A stretch of DNA of 64,000 nucleotides from Lachancea mirantina (lineage: Eukaryota > Ascomycota > Saccharomycetes > Saccharomycetales > Saccharomycetaceae). The position numbers and the translations under genes are program-made. Below the pieces are notes generated by a model. That model searched no databases. It was not told the DNA's origin and saw only the letters and a list, made by a program, of their open reading frames with translations. Shown here piece after piece: positions 1-9,440 of this stretch. The stretch spans positions 1,090,996 to 1,154,995 of the forward strand of contig LT598463.1 in NCBI GenBank assembly GCA_900074745.1, written 5' to 3'. The stretch's first letter is position 1, and each line of letters opens with the position of its first letter.

Positions 1-995
1 TTGGTGCGTATTTGAAAAGAATAGCACCTCATATCAAGATCATTGGTGTAGAGACTTACGATTCTGCGACTTTGAAGACTTCGCTGGATGCCGGCAAGCG
101 CACGTCGCTTCCCTCTGTCGGGACCTTCGCGGACGGCACGTCTGTGCGTTTGATTGGTGAAGAATCTTTCCGCATCTGCCAGCAAGTGGTCGACGAAGTC
201 GTGCTGGTGAACACAGATGAGATTTGCGCCGCTGTTAAGGACATTTTTGAAGACACGAGAAGCATAGTCGAGCCCTCGGGCGCGCTAGGTGTAGCAGGGT
301 TGAAAAAATTCGTGACGCAGCTTCACCCTAACGCTGATCACTCCAAAAAGACATATGTGCCCATCTTGTCCGGTGCCAACATGAACTTCGACAGACTCAG
401 GTTCGTATCTGAACGCGCAGTGCTTGGTGAGGGCAAGGAGGTTTTCATGCTGGTCACTATTCCAGATGTTCCAGGTAGCTTCAAAAAATTGCAAAAGATC
501 ATTCATCCCAGAGCCGTCACTGAGTTTTCGTATAGATACAACGAACACAGAAGTCAAGGATCCGATGGCGTTCCAAAGGCCTACATCTACACCTCATTCA
601 GTGTGGTTGACCGTGAGAAGGAAATCAAACAAGTTATGCAGCAGTTGCATGCTTTGGGTTTCGATGCCGTTGACATCTCAGAGAACGAAATGGCCAAAAG
701 CCACGGCAGGTACTTGGTGGGCGGTGCTTCGAAGGTTGCCAACGAGCGCATCATTTCTTTCGAGTTCCCTGAGAGGCCAGGTGCCCTATTTAAATTTTTG
801 GGCGGAATGAGCGAGACCTGGAACTTGACTTTGTTTCACTATAGAAACCACGGCTCAGATATTGGTAAAGTTTTGGCGGGAATTTCGGTTCCACCTAAAG
901 AAGACGCTGGTTTCCAGAAATTTTTGGTAGATCTGGGCTACAAATACCGTGAAGAGACCGATAATCTGGTATACCAAAAATTCTTGAAATTCTAA
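1..995 (+). CDS. ILV1: Threonine deaminase, C-terminal part (gene cut by left edge)
   Basis: Threonine dehydratase converts threonine to 2-oxobutanoate in mitochondria, the first committed step of isoleucine synthesis. The frame is already open at base 3 (G-A-Y-L-K...), so the start and most of the PLP domain lie left of the window. What remains is about 330 residues: the end of the catalytic fold ([23 protein letters not shown]) and two ACT-like regulatory repeats, the second beginning near [15 protein letters not shown]. These repeats carry isoleucine inhibition and valine activation in the family. It ends with TAA at 993-995 and is followed by AIM10 on the same strand, the order of S. cerevisiae YER086W-YER087W. 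Identity is secure from motifs and neighbours. Confidence 0.95.
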   Translation, partial: GAYLKRIAPHIKIIGVETYDSATLKTSLDAGKRTSLPSVGTFADGTSVRLIGEESFRICQQVVDEVVLVNTDEICAAVKDIFEDTRSIVEPSGALGVAGLKKFVTQLHPNADHSKKTYVPILSGANMNFDRLRFVSERAVLGEGKEVFMLVTIPDVPGSFKKLQKIIHPRAVTEFSYRYNEHRSQGSDGVPKAYIYTSFSVVDREKEIKQVMQQLHALGFDAVDISENEMAKSHGRYLVGGASKVANERIISFEFPERPGALFKFLGGMSETWNLTLFHYRNHGSDIGKVLAGISVPPKEDAGFQKFLVDLGYKYREETDNLVYQKFLKF

Positions 996-1256
996 AGCTT
1001 GACTTTCCACTAATAAGCGGCAATTCGTAACTGTATAGCACCTACAAGATTTCAAGTTTGAAACCATAGACCCTCATAATAGAGCATTGAAGGTAAAGCG
1101 AACCCGAGGCCATGGACTTGCGGTGCTTTCCGCTTTCTTCGATGGTATTGTATTTTTAAGGTTGATGATGATCTGAAAAACTACTCGATCAACCGTCAAA
1201 AACTGAAAGTGATGAACTCAGAGCATCACCAATCAGCGTCTTTGGTTCGAGTATAA

Positions 1257-2960
1257 ATGAGCAGCAGCAAATCTGGAAGGATAATAAGACGCATTGGAGC
1301 CTTTCACGCAAAAAATCTGACAAAAGACGCTTATAAAACGCTGCCTACACATGAACTTCTTCAAGCGTTGGGATTCGTCAAACAATCCCAGAGTGGTCTG
1401 GTGCATTGGCTTCCATTGGGTTTAAAATCGCTCAATAAAATCAGTGAGGTCATTAAGAAACACATGGACCAGGATTTGGGTGCTTCGGAAGTTTCGTTGA
1501 GTACTTTGTCCGCACGAAAGCTGTGGGAGAAAACTGGAAGGTGGGGAAACACTGAGCTCTTCAAGCTTAAAGATGCTAAAAAAGCAGATTACTGCCTCAA
1601 TCCGACGTGCGAAGAAGAAATCACAGCGCTAGTAGGAGGCTATGTGTCAAGCTACAAGGATTTGCCATTGATCGCTTATCAGATCACGAGAAAATACCGC
1701 GACGAAAGGCGACCTAGAGGCGGTTTGCTACGAGGACGAGAGTTCTTGATGAAAGATGCATATTCATTCGACGCTAGCAAGGCAGATGCAGTAGCAACCT
1801 TCGATCGGGTCAACAAGTGTTACGATGGCATTTTCCAGGATCTAGGGGTTCCTTTTGTGAGTGCGTGGGCCGATTCTGGGGACATAGGAGGAGATATGAG
1901 CAAAGAATATCATTACGAGCACGAATCTGGAGAAGATACGGTCCTTAAGTGTGATAATTGTGGGTCTATATCGAACGTCGAGAAATGCAGTTCGGTTCCC
2001 GTAGAAGAGGGCCTGCACAGCGGGAACGCGGATGTGAAGTACGCTCTCAATGCTTGTGGGGACACTTTGATATGTCTGTACTACCCAGAGGGGAGAACGT
2101 TGAACTGGAATTTGGTCAAAGAGGCGCTGCAAGAGGACGTGGACGTCTCGATGCGCGACAGTGACAATTTAACGATCTTAGACAAATTTAAGAGCACACT
2201 ATCGGAGGACAGCGAGCTGTTTGCATCCGTTGTTCGCGTCATGGATGTGCGTCTAAACTCAAGATCCAACTTCCCAGATTTCCCCTTAAAGCAGTACATG
2301 AAGAGTAATTTCGCGCAGCTCGGCGGAGTGTCGCTCGTGGATGCGATAGCGGGCGAAATCTGCGGTTCGTGCCAAGAGGGAAACCTGTCTGAGGCGCGGA
2401 CCATAGAAGTAGGCCACTCTTTCTACTTAGGCCAGAAATACTCAAAGGTAATGAAGGCGAAGTACATGAACAAAGACAACAAAGACGATTTTTTGGAGAT
2501 GGGCTGCTACGGGATTGGTGTAAGCCGGCTAGTCGCCGCGATCGGGCAAGTGACGCGTGACAAGCAAGGACTCAGATGGCCGCGCGCCGCAAGCCCCTTC
2601 GAAGTTACCGTTTGCGTGCCCGCACCTGACGAGCGTGGAACCGAGGTGGCAGAACAGCTATGCAACTCGAGCATAGACGTGTGGATAGACGAAGACGCGA
2701 GGACGGGACTCGGACGCAAAGTATTGCAAAGCCACGCGACGGGTATTCCCTTGTGCGTTGCGGTCGGGAGTAAGCAATGGCCGTTTGTGGACGTTGAAGT
2801 GCGCGGCGAGCGGCGTGCTAATTCGTGGGAACAGCGATACGCACAAGCGAGCCGCGACGAATGGACCTTGACGGACCAAACAGACGCAGGAATCGAAAAA
2901 CACCGCGTGCACAAAGATCGGGTGGCAGAGGTTGTAACCGTATTGTTAGCGGATATGTAG
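1257..2960 (+). CDS. AIM10: Mitochondrial prolyl-tRNA synthetase
   Basis: A 567-residue class II prolyl-tRNA synthetase of bacterial type, expected to charge mitochondrial tRNA-Pro. Motif 2 is seen at YRDERRPRGGLLRGREFLMKD and motif 3 at GCYGIGVSRLVAAI. The C-terminal anticodon-binding domain begins near SPFEVTVCVPAPDERG. A basic N-terminus (SGRIIRRIGAFHAKN) fits a mitochondrial targeting peptide. The length is close to the yeast homologue. Its stop lies only 18 bases from the stop of convergent SBH1, which leaves little room for separate terminators. Confidence 0.93.
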   Translation: MSSSKSGRIIRRIGAFHAKNLTKDAYKTLPTHELLQALGFVKQSQSGLVHWLPLGLKSLNKISEVIKKHMDQDLGASEVSLSTLSARKLWEKTGRWGNTELFKLKDAKKADYCLNPTCEEEITALVGGYVSSYKDLPLIAYQITRKYRDERRPRGGLLRGREFLMKDAYSFDASKADAVATFDRVNKCYDGIFQDLGVPFVSAWADSGDIGGDMSKEYHYEHESGEDTVLKCDNCGSISNVEKCSSVPVEEGLHSGNADVKYALNACGDTLICLYYPEGRTLNWNLVKEALQEDVDVSMRDSDNLTILDKFKSTLSEDSELFASVVRVMDVRLNSRSNFPDFPLKQYMKSNFAQLGGVSLVDAIAGEICGSCQEGNLSEARTIEVGHSFYLGQKYSKVMKAKYMNKDNKDDFLEMGCYGIGVSRLVAAIGQVTRDKQGLRWPRAASPFEVTVCVPAPDERGTEVAEQLCNSSIDVWIDEDARTGLGRKVLQSHATGIPLCVAVGSKQWPFVDVEVRGERRANSWEQRYAQASRDEWTLTDQTDAGIEKHRVHKDRVAEVVTVLLADM

Positions 2961-2978
2961 AAACTTGTATATAGGAAC

Positions 2979-3248
2979 CTAGAAGAGCTTGCCCGTCACT
3001 TTAGCGACGACATGGAGCGCAACGACGGAGAAAATGAAGCCCACGGCCAAGAAAAGCACGACCAGCGGATCAACTCTTAGCCCGTTAGCTTCGTCAGTGT
3101 ACAGCTTAAGAACGCTGCTAGAGGACCCACCAAATCCAGCTTGTCTGCTAGAAGCGGGCGTCTGTTTTTGCTGCTTGTCCTTGACGGACTGCGCTTGTCT
3201 TCTCTTCTGTAGGGTTCTTTGACCACCTGGAGGCGCGGGACTAGACAT
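2979..3248 (-). CDS. SBH1: Sec61 beta subunit (tail-anchored ER translocon protein)
   Basis: An 89-residue protein homologous to Sbh1, the beta subunit of the Sec61 protein-conducting channel in the ER membrane. The start SSPAPPGGQRTLQKRRQA matches the family start, so I take the ATG at 3246-3248 and reject the upstream TTG extension. The middle is Ser/Gln-rich and unstructured. The conserved GLRVDPLVVLFLAVGFIFS marks the single C-terminal membrane anchor, followed by VVALHVVAKVTGKLF. It is convergent with AIM10, as in S. cerevisiae (YER087W and YER087C-B). Confidence 0.95.
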   Translation of the reverse strand: MSSPAPPGGQRTLQKRRQAQSVKDKQQKQTPASSRQAGFGGSSSSVLKLYTDEANGLRVDPLVVLFLAVGFIFSVVALHVVAKVTGKLF

Positions 3249-3372
3249 TGACACAATTGACACCAGAGAACGGCTGTGAGGGGGCGTTCTTTGCAGGTTC
3301 TTTTGATACCGATCGAAGTCTTGTTAAGGCCACCTTGCAAACTTTTTCCAGTACTTCCTTACGAGGGATCTG

Positions 3373-3379
3373 TTACCCG
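3373..3379 (+). promoter_or_regulatory. Reb1-type site TTACCCG
   Basis: A perfect TTACCCG, the Reb1 core, 125 bases upstream of the SBH1 start. A second copy lies at 3889-3895. Reb1 sites clear nucleosomes in yeast promoters; function here is inferred from the motif only. Confidence 0.5.
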
Positions 3380-3641
3380 GATATTCAAGAAGATCCTAAA
3401 CAAATTTGAAATAATGGGTGGTCATGTGATCACGTGGATAAACGTGCGATTGAAGAGCGATAGAGGCATAGTATAAATTGCAGTGCGTGACTTTGGATCT
3501 TGGGATTCCATTGGTTTTCTACCATTTGCCCTTCTCTGCAATTTTACAGCGCCCTTATGCTATTTTGCCGTCTTATTATCATTCTTCTACGCAAAGATAT
3601 ATGCCGTTTGTATTGGCACCAGTGCATCATTCTTCCGCTAT

Positions 3642-3762
3642 GGTAGAGGTAGAGGTAGAGGTAGCGGTAGAGGTAGCGGTAGAGGTAGCGGTAGAGGTAG
3701 CGGTAGAGGTAGCGGTAGAGGTAGCGGTAGAGGTAGCGGTAGAGGTGGAGGTGGAGGTAGAG
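3642..3762 (+). repeat. Minisatellite of GGTAGA/GGTAGC units
   Basis: About 20 tandem six-base units, mostly alternating GGTAGA and GGTAGC, giving a 12-base higher-order repeat about seven times. The edges consist of GGTAGA and GGTGGA variants. The strand is strongly purine-biased. Translation gives GRGS, VEVA or LYRY repeats depending on frame and strand, but the GRGS frame has no ATG upstream of the repeat, so I treat it as non-coding. Confidence 0.9.
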
Positions 3763-3888
3763 CTCGAACAACACCACGTGACTTTTGGAAGCACATGATA
3801 CAAGAATGTATGGGTGTAAATCAGGTGTGTGGGTGCAATATAAAAAACAAAGGTCACACGTTACGAATATATTCATCACCCGGCGACA

Positions 3889-3895
3889 TTACCCG
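3889..3895 (+). promoter_or_regulatory. Reb1-type site TTACCCG
   Basis: A second perfect TTACCCG, about 200 bases upstream of the PIN4 start. With the copy at 3373, the spacer has one site near each divergent gene. Confidence 0.5.
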
Positions 3896-4096
3896 GCTAA
3901 CACCCAAAGGAAGCCCATTTAGTAAAACCAACTCCCAAGAATCTTGTAGGAGGAAGAAATGTCCTGTTGACATCTTTGAACCAGTAAGGTACAAACTACG
4001 CTTCCCAATTAACTTTTCAACTACCGCGTGACCAGTTTTCCGTACCCTCGAACTACTGGGTCTACAAGGTCTGACAATATATATTGTCCTGTTTAA

Positions 4097-5803
4097 ATGA
4101 GCCAAGACCGCCAGTTTGGAAGCGCAAGCGAAGCAGCATCGGGCAACGCTGGCGGCGGCCCAGATGCGTCGTCGCCCGCTGCCTTGCTCTTACAACACTC
4201 GAGGCTCGAGGAAGACGTGATACCAACAGCTATAGTGATCAAAAACATTCCGTTCGCGATTAAAAAGGAGCAGCTGCTCGAAGTTATCGCAAAGATGACG
4301 CTGCCACTGCCCTACGCTTTCAACTACCACTTTGATAACGGCATCTTCCGCGGACTTGCGTTTGCGAATTTTGCGACTACAGAGGAGACGACGCAGGTTG
4401 TGCAGACGTTGAATGGCAAGGAAATCGGTGGCCGTAAACTCCGCGTTGAGTACAAGAAAATGCTGCCCCAAGCGGAACGCGAACGCATCGAACGTGGCAA
4501 GCGCGAAAAAAGAGGTCAACTCGAAGAACAACATCGTTCCACTTCTAACGTCTCGCTTCAATCGCTTGGCAAGAGCGCGGCACCAGGACCTAATAGTAGC
4601 CATGTCCAGCCAGGTGCACCGGGCAGCCAACCGGGTCTGCCTTCCAACGGCGGTGCTCTTACGTCTGCGACGGGAAATACGCTCAATTCGCCTGCGTCTT
4701 CAAGTCAAATTTTTGGTTCCTTTATGAACGGTCCCTCTCAAAACGTGCCCAACCAATCCTCGCTGCTGTCGTCGCAAAACACCGCTTCCTCTATGATGAA
4801 CCCTGGAAACGGCAATGCCCAGCCAGGGACACAGAATCTGAGTCACGCTTCCGGCGCAGAGCGTTACTACGCCCCTCTACCAGCTTCGACAAACATGCCC
4901 CTCCCACCTCAACAACTGGACTTCAATGACCCTGACACGCTCGAGATATACTCACAGTTGCTACTGTTCAAAGACCGCGAAAAGAACTACCACGAACTGG
5001 CGTACCCAACAGGTCTTTCTGCGGCTCACAAGCGTGTTATTAACGTACTGTGCTCTTATCTGGGACTTGTGGAAGTTTACGACCCGAGCTTCATTGTTAT
5101 CCGCCGTAAAGCGCTAGATCACGCCGCTTTGCAATCTCATCTGCAACAGCAAGGCCAATTGCCCGTCATGCAACCTTTGCAACCCAGCTCGACGGGTGGT
5201 TCGCTCTCGAAATCCCATTCTTATACCTCGCTGTTACAAGCCCACGCCTCAGCAGCTGCCGCTGCCATCGTACACCCACAGTCCCAGCACCAGACACCTG
5301 CTCAGTCGCCCTTGATGCAGCCAACCGCCTTGCATCATATGGACTCCCAACAGCAACAGCAGCAGTCGTTATTGAGACAACAGTCGTCTCAAACGCCGTC
5401 CTCCTCTATACTCCACAACCGTATTCCGACTGGGTATGCCACGAAGGCAACGTCAACCACGAACAACCCACTTTTGAGAAATTCAGGTGTGTCCCCGCCA
5501 TCTGCCGCAACCCAACCAAACACAGTGCAACGGATGCCTTCATTCTATTCGCAGACTCCTTCAACGCCCAACTTGAATGAAACCCGCTTCGTATCGCAGC
5601 GGCTTGATCCGCAAAATACCAATGGGAGTATTCATTCAAATTATTCTATGCAGTCTTTCCAAGAACCTGTTGGCGAACTGCCAGTACACGATATCATGTA
5701 TTCCACGGTATCTCAACTGGGACTAGGTCCAGATCTGGATGAAGGTCTCAGTCGCTCGCTAAGCGGCTTAGACTTGCAAGTCAAGAAAAACTTGTGGGGA
5801 TAA
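4097..5803 (+). CDS. PIN4: RNA-binding protein Pin4/Mdt1
   Basis: A 568-residue homologue of Pin4, an RNA-binding protein linked to G2/M progression and the Rad53 DNA-damage response in S. cerevisiae. An RRM occupies residues 40-125, with RNP2 as IVIKNIPF and RNP1 as RGLAFANF. A second conserved block at about 275-335 (LDFNDPDTLEIYSQLLLFKD to PSFIVIRRK) is the R3H-like region of the family. The rest is low-complexity Gln/Ser/Asn/Pro sequence, including a run of glutamines near residue 420. The C-terminus (LGLGPDLDEGLSRSLSGLDL) resembles the conserved family tail. Next downstream is SAS3, matching YBL051C-YBL052C. Confidence 0.92.
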   Translation: MSQDRQFGSASEAASGNAGGGPDASSPAALLLQHSRLEEDVIPTAIVIKNIPFAIKKEQLLEVIAKMTLPLPYAFNYHFDNGIFRGLAFANFATTEETTQVVQTLNGKEIGGRKLRVEYKKMLPQAERERIERGKREKRGQLEEQHRSTSNVSLQSLGKSAAPGPNSSHVQPGAPGSQPGLPSNGGALTSATGNTLNSPASSSQIFGSFMNGPSQNVPNQSSLLSSQNTASSMMNPGNGNAQPGTQNLSHASGAERYYAPLPASTNMPLPPQQLDFNDPDTLEIYSQLLLFKDREKNYHELAYPTGLSAAHKRVINVLCSYLGLVEVYDPSFIVIRRKALDHAALQSHLQQQGQLPVMQPLQPSSTGGSLSKSHSYTSLLQAHASAAAAAIVHPQSQHQTPAQSPLMQPTALHHMDSQQQQQQSLLRQQSSQTPSSSILHNRIPTGYATKATSTTNNPLLRNSGVSPPSAATQPNTVQRMPSFYSQTPSTPNLNETRFVSQRLDPQNTNGSIHSNYSMQSFQEPVGELPVHDIMYSTVSQLGLGPDLDEGLSRSLSGLDLQVKKNLWG

Positions 5804-6891
5804 ACGACAAAAGGGCAGCGAGTCCCGACATACGTGCTTCACGAAGTTACGAAGAATGATAACGAAACAAATCTAGAAATGAATTTATTATAAAAAAAAA
5901 TTGGCACGAACGGGAAATTACAAACCACAGTCGCCCCCACACATTCAGATAGATAGATCTCGAAGACTAAATGAGAGGCGACCAGAACTGACTCCAATTT
6001 TCAAAGTGATGACAACAAAGCTCTAATCGATTCTCCTCCACCTAACAGAATTCCTAAAATTTTAATCCTACTTCACCATAAGTTCCCCCTCCTCTCTGTT
6101 AACTAACGACTCATAGCTCGATGACTTTCAGAAATGCCTTGATAGAATGTCCGTTTAAACTTCCTTTTTGTTGTACTGTATTAATTATTTTTGCTGGTAT
6201 ATATAAAAGCACTTTAACGCCTTGACGAAATCATTTGATTCGCAAACCAAGGTGAATAGTGCGATTTCTTCTACGCTGCTGGGTCCGTTGGTAGTCATAT
6301 GAAGAAGCAACTAAAATGGTAGGTAATCCTGGTCGTTTGACGGCTTGATGCTTTTTAAACCAGCAAATCCCAGAATATCGCTTCAAGGATACTAGCTGAA
6401 CTCTTGTGATGAACCAGAAGCTGCAACTGAACAACGAACGGGGCGCTCTAACCTAAACAAATTGAAACATTTCTTGAATATTTCAATCTAGTTTTTGGTC
6501 CTCGCACGTTTTCCGATTAATCACCAGCATATCACTCAAAGAACACATTCTTGAGCGATTGAAAATTTACGCAAAAAAGAAGAAGCACCCCGTAAATCCA
6601 ATGGCCGAGAGCCGATAAGCTCGAGCTTGCATTGGCTCCTAGAAATACTAAGGTTTTATTACCGTTACTTGCGAGATTGGTTTGATCACGTGACTTCCCG
6701 TTTGATTCAAGAAGTTTATAGGCGAAAAAGGTTACGATGATTTCAAGCCGGAGATTGTGTATTAAGGCAAGGTTGGTGTTGCTGACACGGGATCAATTGG
6801 AAGGAATTGCGGTTTGGTGACACTGCAAATCCACCAGCAGCGTTATTTGCAGAAAAATCGGTCAAAATTTCGTCGAAAAATCGCCAATTTT
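5804..6891. other. PIN4-SAS3 spacer
   Basis: A 1.09 kb spacer between co-oriented genes. It has a strong TATA-like run (6198-6208) about 690 bases before the SAS3 ATG and a GATCACGTGAC box around 6684-6693. No convincing ORF or RNA gene was seen; a non-coding transcript from the TATA run is possible but unsupported. Confidence 0.5.
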
Positions 6892-9195
6892 ATGCAAGAC
6901 GAAGAACGATATAAGAGACATCTTCGTCTCTTAAAAAACATTGAAATCAGCGATAATATTCATTCGGCCGTAGCAAACGAAGTACTTAAGGATCCCGATG
7001 GGTTCTCGCGCCGTACGCGTGGCGGTTCTCCATCTCGATACGTGATCAAAAAAGGCAATAATGAGAAGTTTCATTCGAACGCCATAACTTCCAGGATTAC
7101 CAAACCTGAGAAGCCCCCGCATTGGCACAATTGGAAATTACCTAGTCGGGCTAGTGAGGCTAACAGTTTGAGTCCTTTTGTCACGTTCGAAACTGATTCC
7201 GAAATACAAGACTCTTACAACAGATACGTTTTCAAGCTTCGGTACGAACCCAAAAAGCTGTTCAATTTCGAGAACTTGATCAAGAATAGCAATACTCAGC
7301 GAGAGCACTACAATTATGACTTTATAGCCCACGAGACTGGAAGTCAAACAGACACCCTCGACAATGAGTTGCCTATCCCTTATCGCGGCGCAATCGCCGA
7401 GAAAAAAGATTACTCAACTCAGCGGACGATACCGTCTCTAAAAGATAGAGAGTTTTTCGCCCAATTGCTGGCCGACGCTGATTCAGCGAGCTTTTACAAT
7501 GGTAATACTTTATTAGGATTTACTGAGAAAGAGGATGCAGATCTTACCCGATACAAGAAGCATAAGCAATCGAGAGCCGCTAGCAAGATCCAATACATTC
7601 ACTTCAGGGATCACGAAATTAGGACTTGGTATACGGCGCCCTACCCTGAAGAATTCAATAATAATAAAATTCTTTACATCTGCGAGTACTGCCTCAAATA
7701 CATGAATTCAAGATATGTGTTCTACAGGCATCAGAAAAAGTGTTGCATGCGTCGTCCTCCGGGAAACGAAATTTATCGTGACGGAAACATCTCAATTTGG
7801 GAAGTTGATGGCCGAGAAAATGTCATATATTGCCAAAATCTGTGCTTACTTGCCAAACTTTTTCTCAATTCAAAGACCTTGTATTACGACGTCGAGCCAT
7901 TTATATTCTACATTCTGACAGAACGAGTCGATACTACATCGGGCCCGAGGTTCTACTTTGTGGGTTATTTTTCGAAAGAGAAATTGACTTCAACGGATTA
8001 TAATCTCAGTTGCATCATAACTTTGCCGATATTTCAAAGAAAGGGTTATGGTCATTTGCTTGTTGATTTCTCCTACCTTTTATCTCGCAGAGAATACAAA
8101 TGGGGCACGCCCGAGAAACCTTTATCAGATCTCGGGCTGCTTTCATACCGCAATTTTTGGAAAATAAAGATGTGCGAGACGCTTCTATTTCTAAAACCGA
8201 GAATGAAAATTGCAGAGGATGCAGGCAAAACTCTGCAAGTTAGTATAGAAGATTTCTCTAATCTGACAGGCATGGCTCCTACGGATATCATTTTCGGTCT
8301 AGAGCAGGCAGGTGTGTTGTACTATTTTCAAAAACAGGAGGAGAAGTGCTACTTGATCAATGTTGGTAATTGGGACGTGATCGAGAAGATATATGGATCT
8401 TGGAGGGCAAAAAATAAAGCACAAATTAAGCCAGAGAAGCTGGTCTGGAAGCCCATGATCTTTGGTCCATCTTGTGGCATCAATGCGATTGGGACTATGG
8501 TTGAAACCACGACAGGTGCCATCAAATCGACTGCAAAATCTGAGCAAGGAAACAAGTATGACATGTTCAAAAACAGCATATCTTTACTGGTAAATTTCAT
8601 GCGTGATGATATAGTGGATCCAAGAAGCATGGAGGAAACATGTAGTCAGAAAATCTATCAGCAGGAGACTTCGAGTTCTGTGCATGTTGATGCGCATGAC
8701 GTTAAACTAGCATATGAGCTACCGGGTCGACGTCCCTCGAGATATCTCAGTATGAAGAGACTAAATGAAATTAATGGAGGCAGTAAAGGTACTAGTTCTA
8801 AGAAGTTAGCTGGCACTTCTCCGGTAATGGAATCAACAAGTGAAATCGAAGCTCCAACCGCTTCCAAGCCTGTTGTATCTGGAGGGTTCGAAATCAACGT
8901 GTCGCCTGAATCTTCGGAACTAGAGAAAGACATTGAGGACACCGACGCGGGCGTCCAAGATGATGGTGGGCTTGGTGAAGAACCTGATTACATAGAAAAC
9001 TCGTCGGAGGACTCAGTAGCGGAAATCTCGGATAATGACGGTTTGACCGATTCGAGGGAGGAGGAGGTAATAAAAAGCCACACGAGAAGTGGACGGCAAT
9101 TAAGGAGGCCTCGATTTACTGAACAAGTAAGTTATGACGGCGAAACCACAAGCGTTAGGCCCTCTCGCAGGCTGCGTAGCATGAGTGGATATTAA
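6892..9195 (+). CDS. SAS3: MYST-family histone acetyltransferase Sas3
   Basis: The catalytic subunit of the NuA3 complex, which acetylates histone H3 (K14, K23). It has 767 residues from the ATG at 6892; the frame is open further upstream but only from a TTG. The MYST domain shows the C2HC zinc finger near residues 264-284 (CEYC...HQKKC), the catalytic cysteine in NLSCII (about 374) and the acetyl-CoA loop QRKGYG (about 382). The long block ending FWKIKMCETLL is strongly conserved. The C-terminal third is acidic (EDTDAGVQDDGGLGEEPDY) and ends in an Arg-rich tail, as in S. cerevisiae Sas3. Confidence 0.94.
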   Translation: MQDEERYKRHLRLLKNIEISDNIHSAVANEVLKDPDGFSRRTRGGSPSRYVIKKGNNEKFHSNAITSRITKPEKPPHWHNWKLPSRASEANSLSPFVTFETDSEIQDSYNRYVFKLRYEPKKLFNFENLIKNSNTQREHYNYDFIAHETGSQTDTLDNELPIPYRGAIAEKKDYSTQRTIPSLKDREFFAQLLADADSASFYNGNTLLGFTEKEDADLTRYKKHKQSRAASKIQYIHFRDHEIRTWYTAPYPEEFNNNKILYICEYCLKYMNSRYVFYRHQKKCCMRRPPGNEIYRDGNISIWEVDGRENVIYCQNLCLLAKLFLNSKTLYYDVEPFIFYILTERVDTTSGPRFYFVGYFSKEKLTSTDYNLSCIITLPIFQRKGYGHLLVDFSYLLSRREYKWGTPEKPLSDLGLLSYRNFWKIKMCETLLFLKPRMKIAEDAGKTLQVSIEDFSNLTGMAPTDIIFGLEQAGVLYYFQKQEEKCYLINVGNWDVIEKIYGSWRAKNKAQIKPEKLVWKPMIFGPSCGINAIGTMVETTTGAIKSTAKSEQGNKYDMFKNSISLLVNFMRDDIVDPRSMEETCSQKIYQQETSSSVHVDAHDVKLAYELPGRRPSRYLSMKRLNEINGGSKGTSSKKLAGTSPVMESTSEIEAPTASKPVVSGGFEINVSPESSELEKDIEDTDAGVQDDGGLGEEPDYIENSSEDSVAEISDNDGLTDSREEEVIKSHTRSGRQLRRPRFTEQVSYDGETTSVRPSRRLRSMSGY

Positions 9196-9440
9196 GATTC
9201 ACGAAATCGTTGATAGCAGATCTCACCATTGCGAATATAAGGACAATTAGCATGACATCGGTGAAAAGGTAGCCTGAAGAAGTTGCATTTTAATCATAAT
9301 TTGTTTTAACCAAATACATAAACTAATCTTTAATGTAACAACAATTACAATGATCCGGCCTTGTAAATTCGTGATTTTATCATAATAACTTGCTAATGCC
9401 CTAAAGTGCGTAACCTTTGCACTCTACAGTAGCTCGTAAG

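Larger units (their letters stand above)
3249..4096. other. SBH1-PIN4 divergent spacer
   Basis: An 848-base spacer between divergent genes. It holds two Reb1-type sites, two CACGTG boxes (3431-3436, 3775-3780) and a 121-bp minisatellite. Open frames across the minisatellite have no convincing start and look accidental. Confidence 0.7.

Noticed and set aside
3483-4031. Frame encoding a GRGS-repeat protein
   Set aside because: Begins with GTG, has no ATG before the repeat, and is only the translation of the minisatellite.
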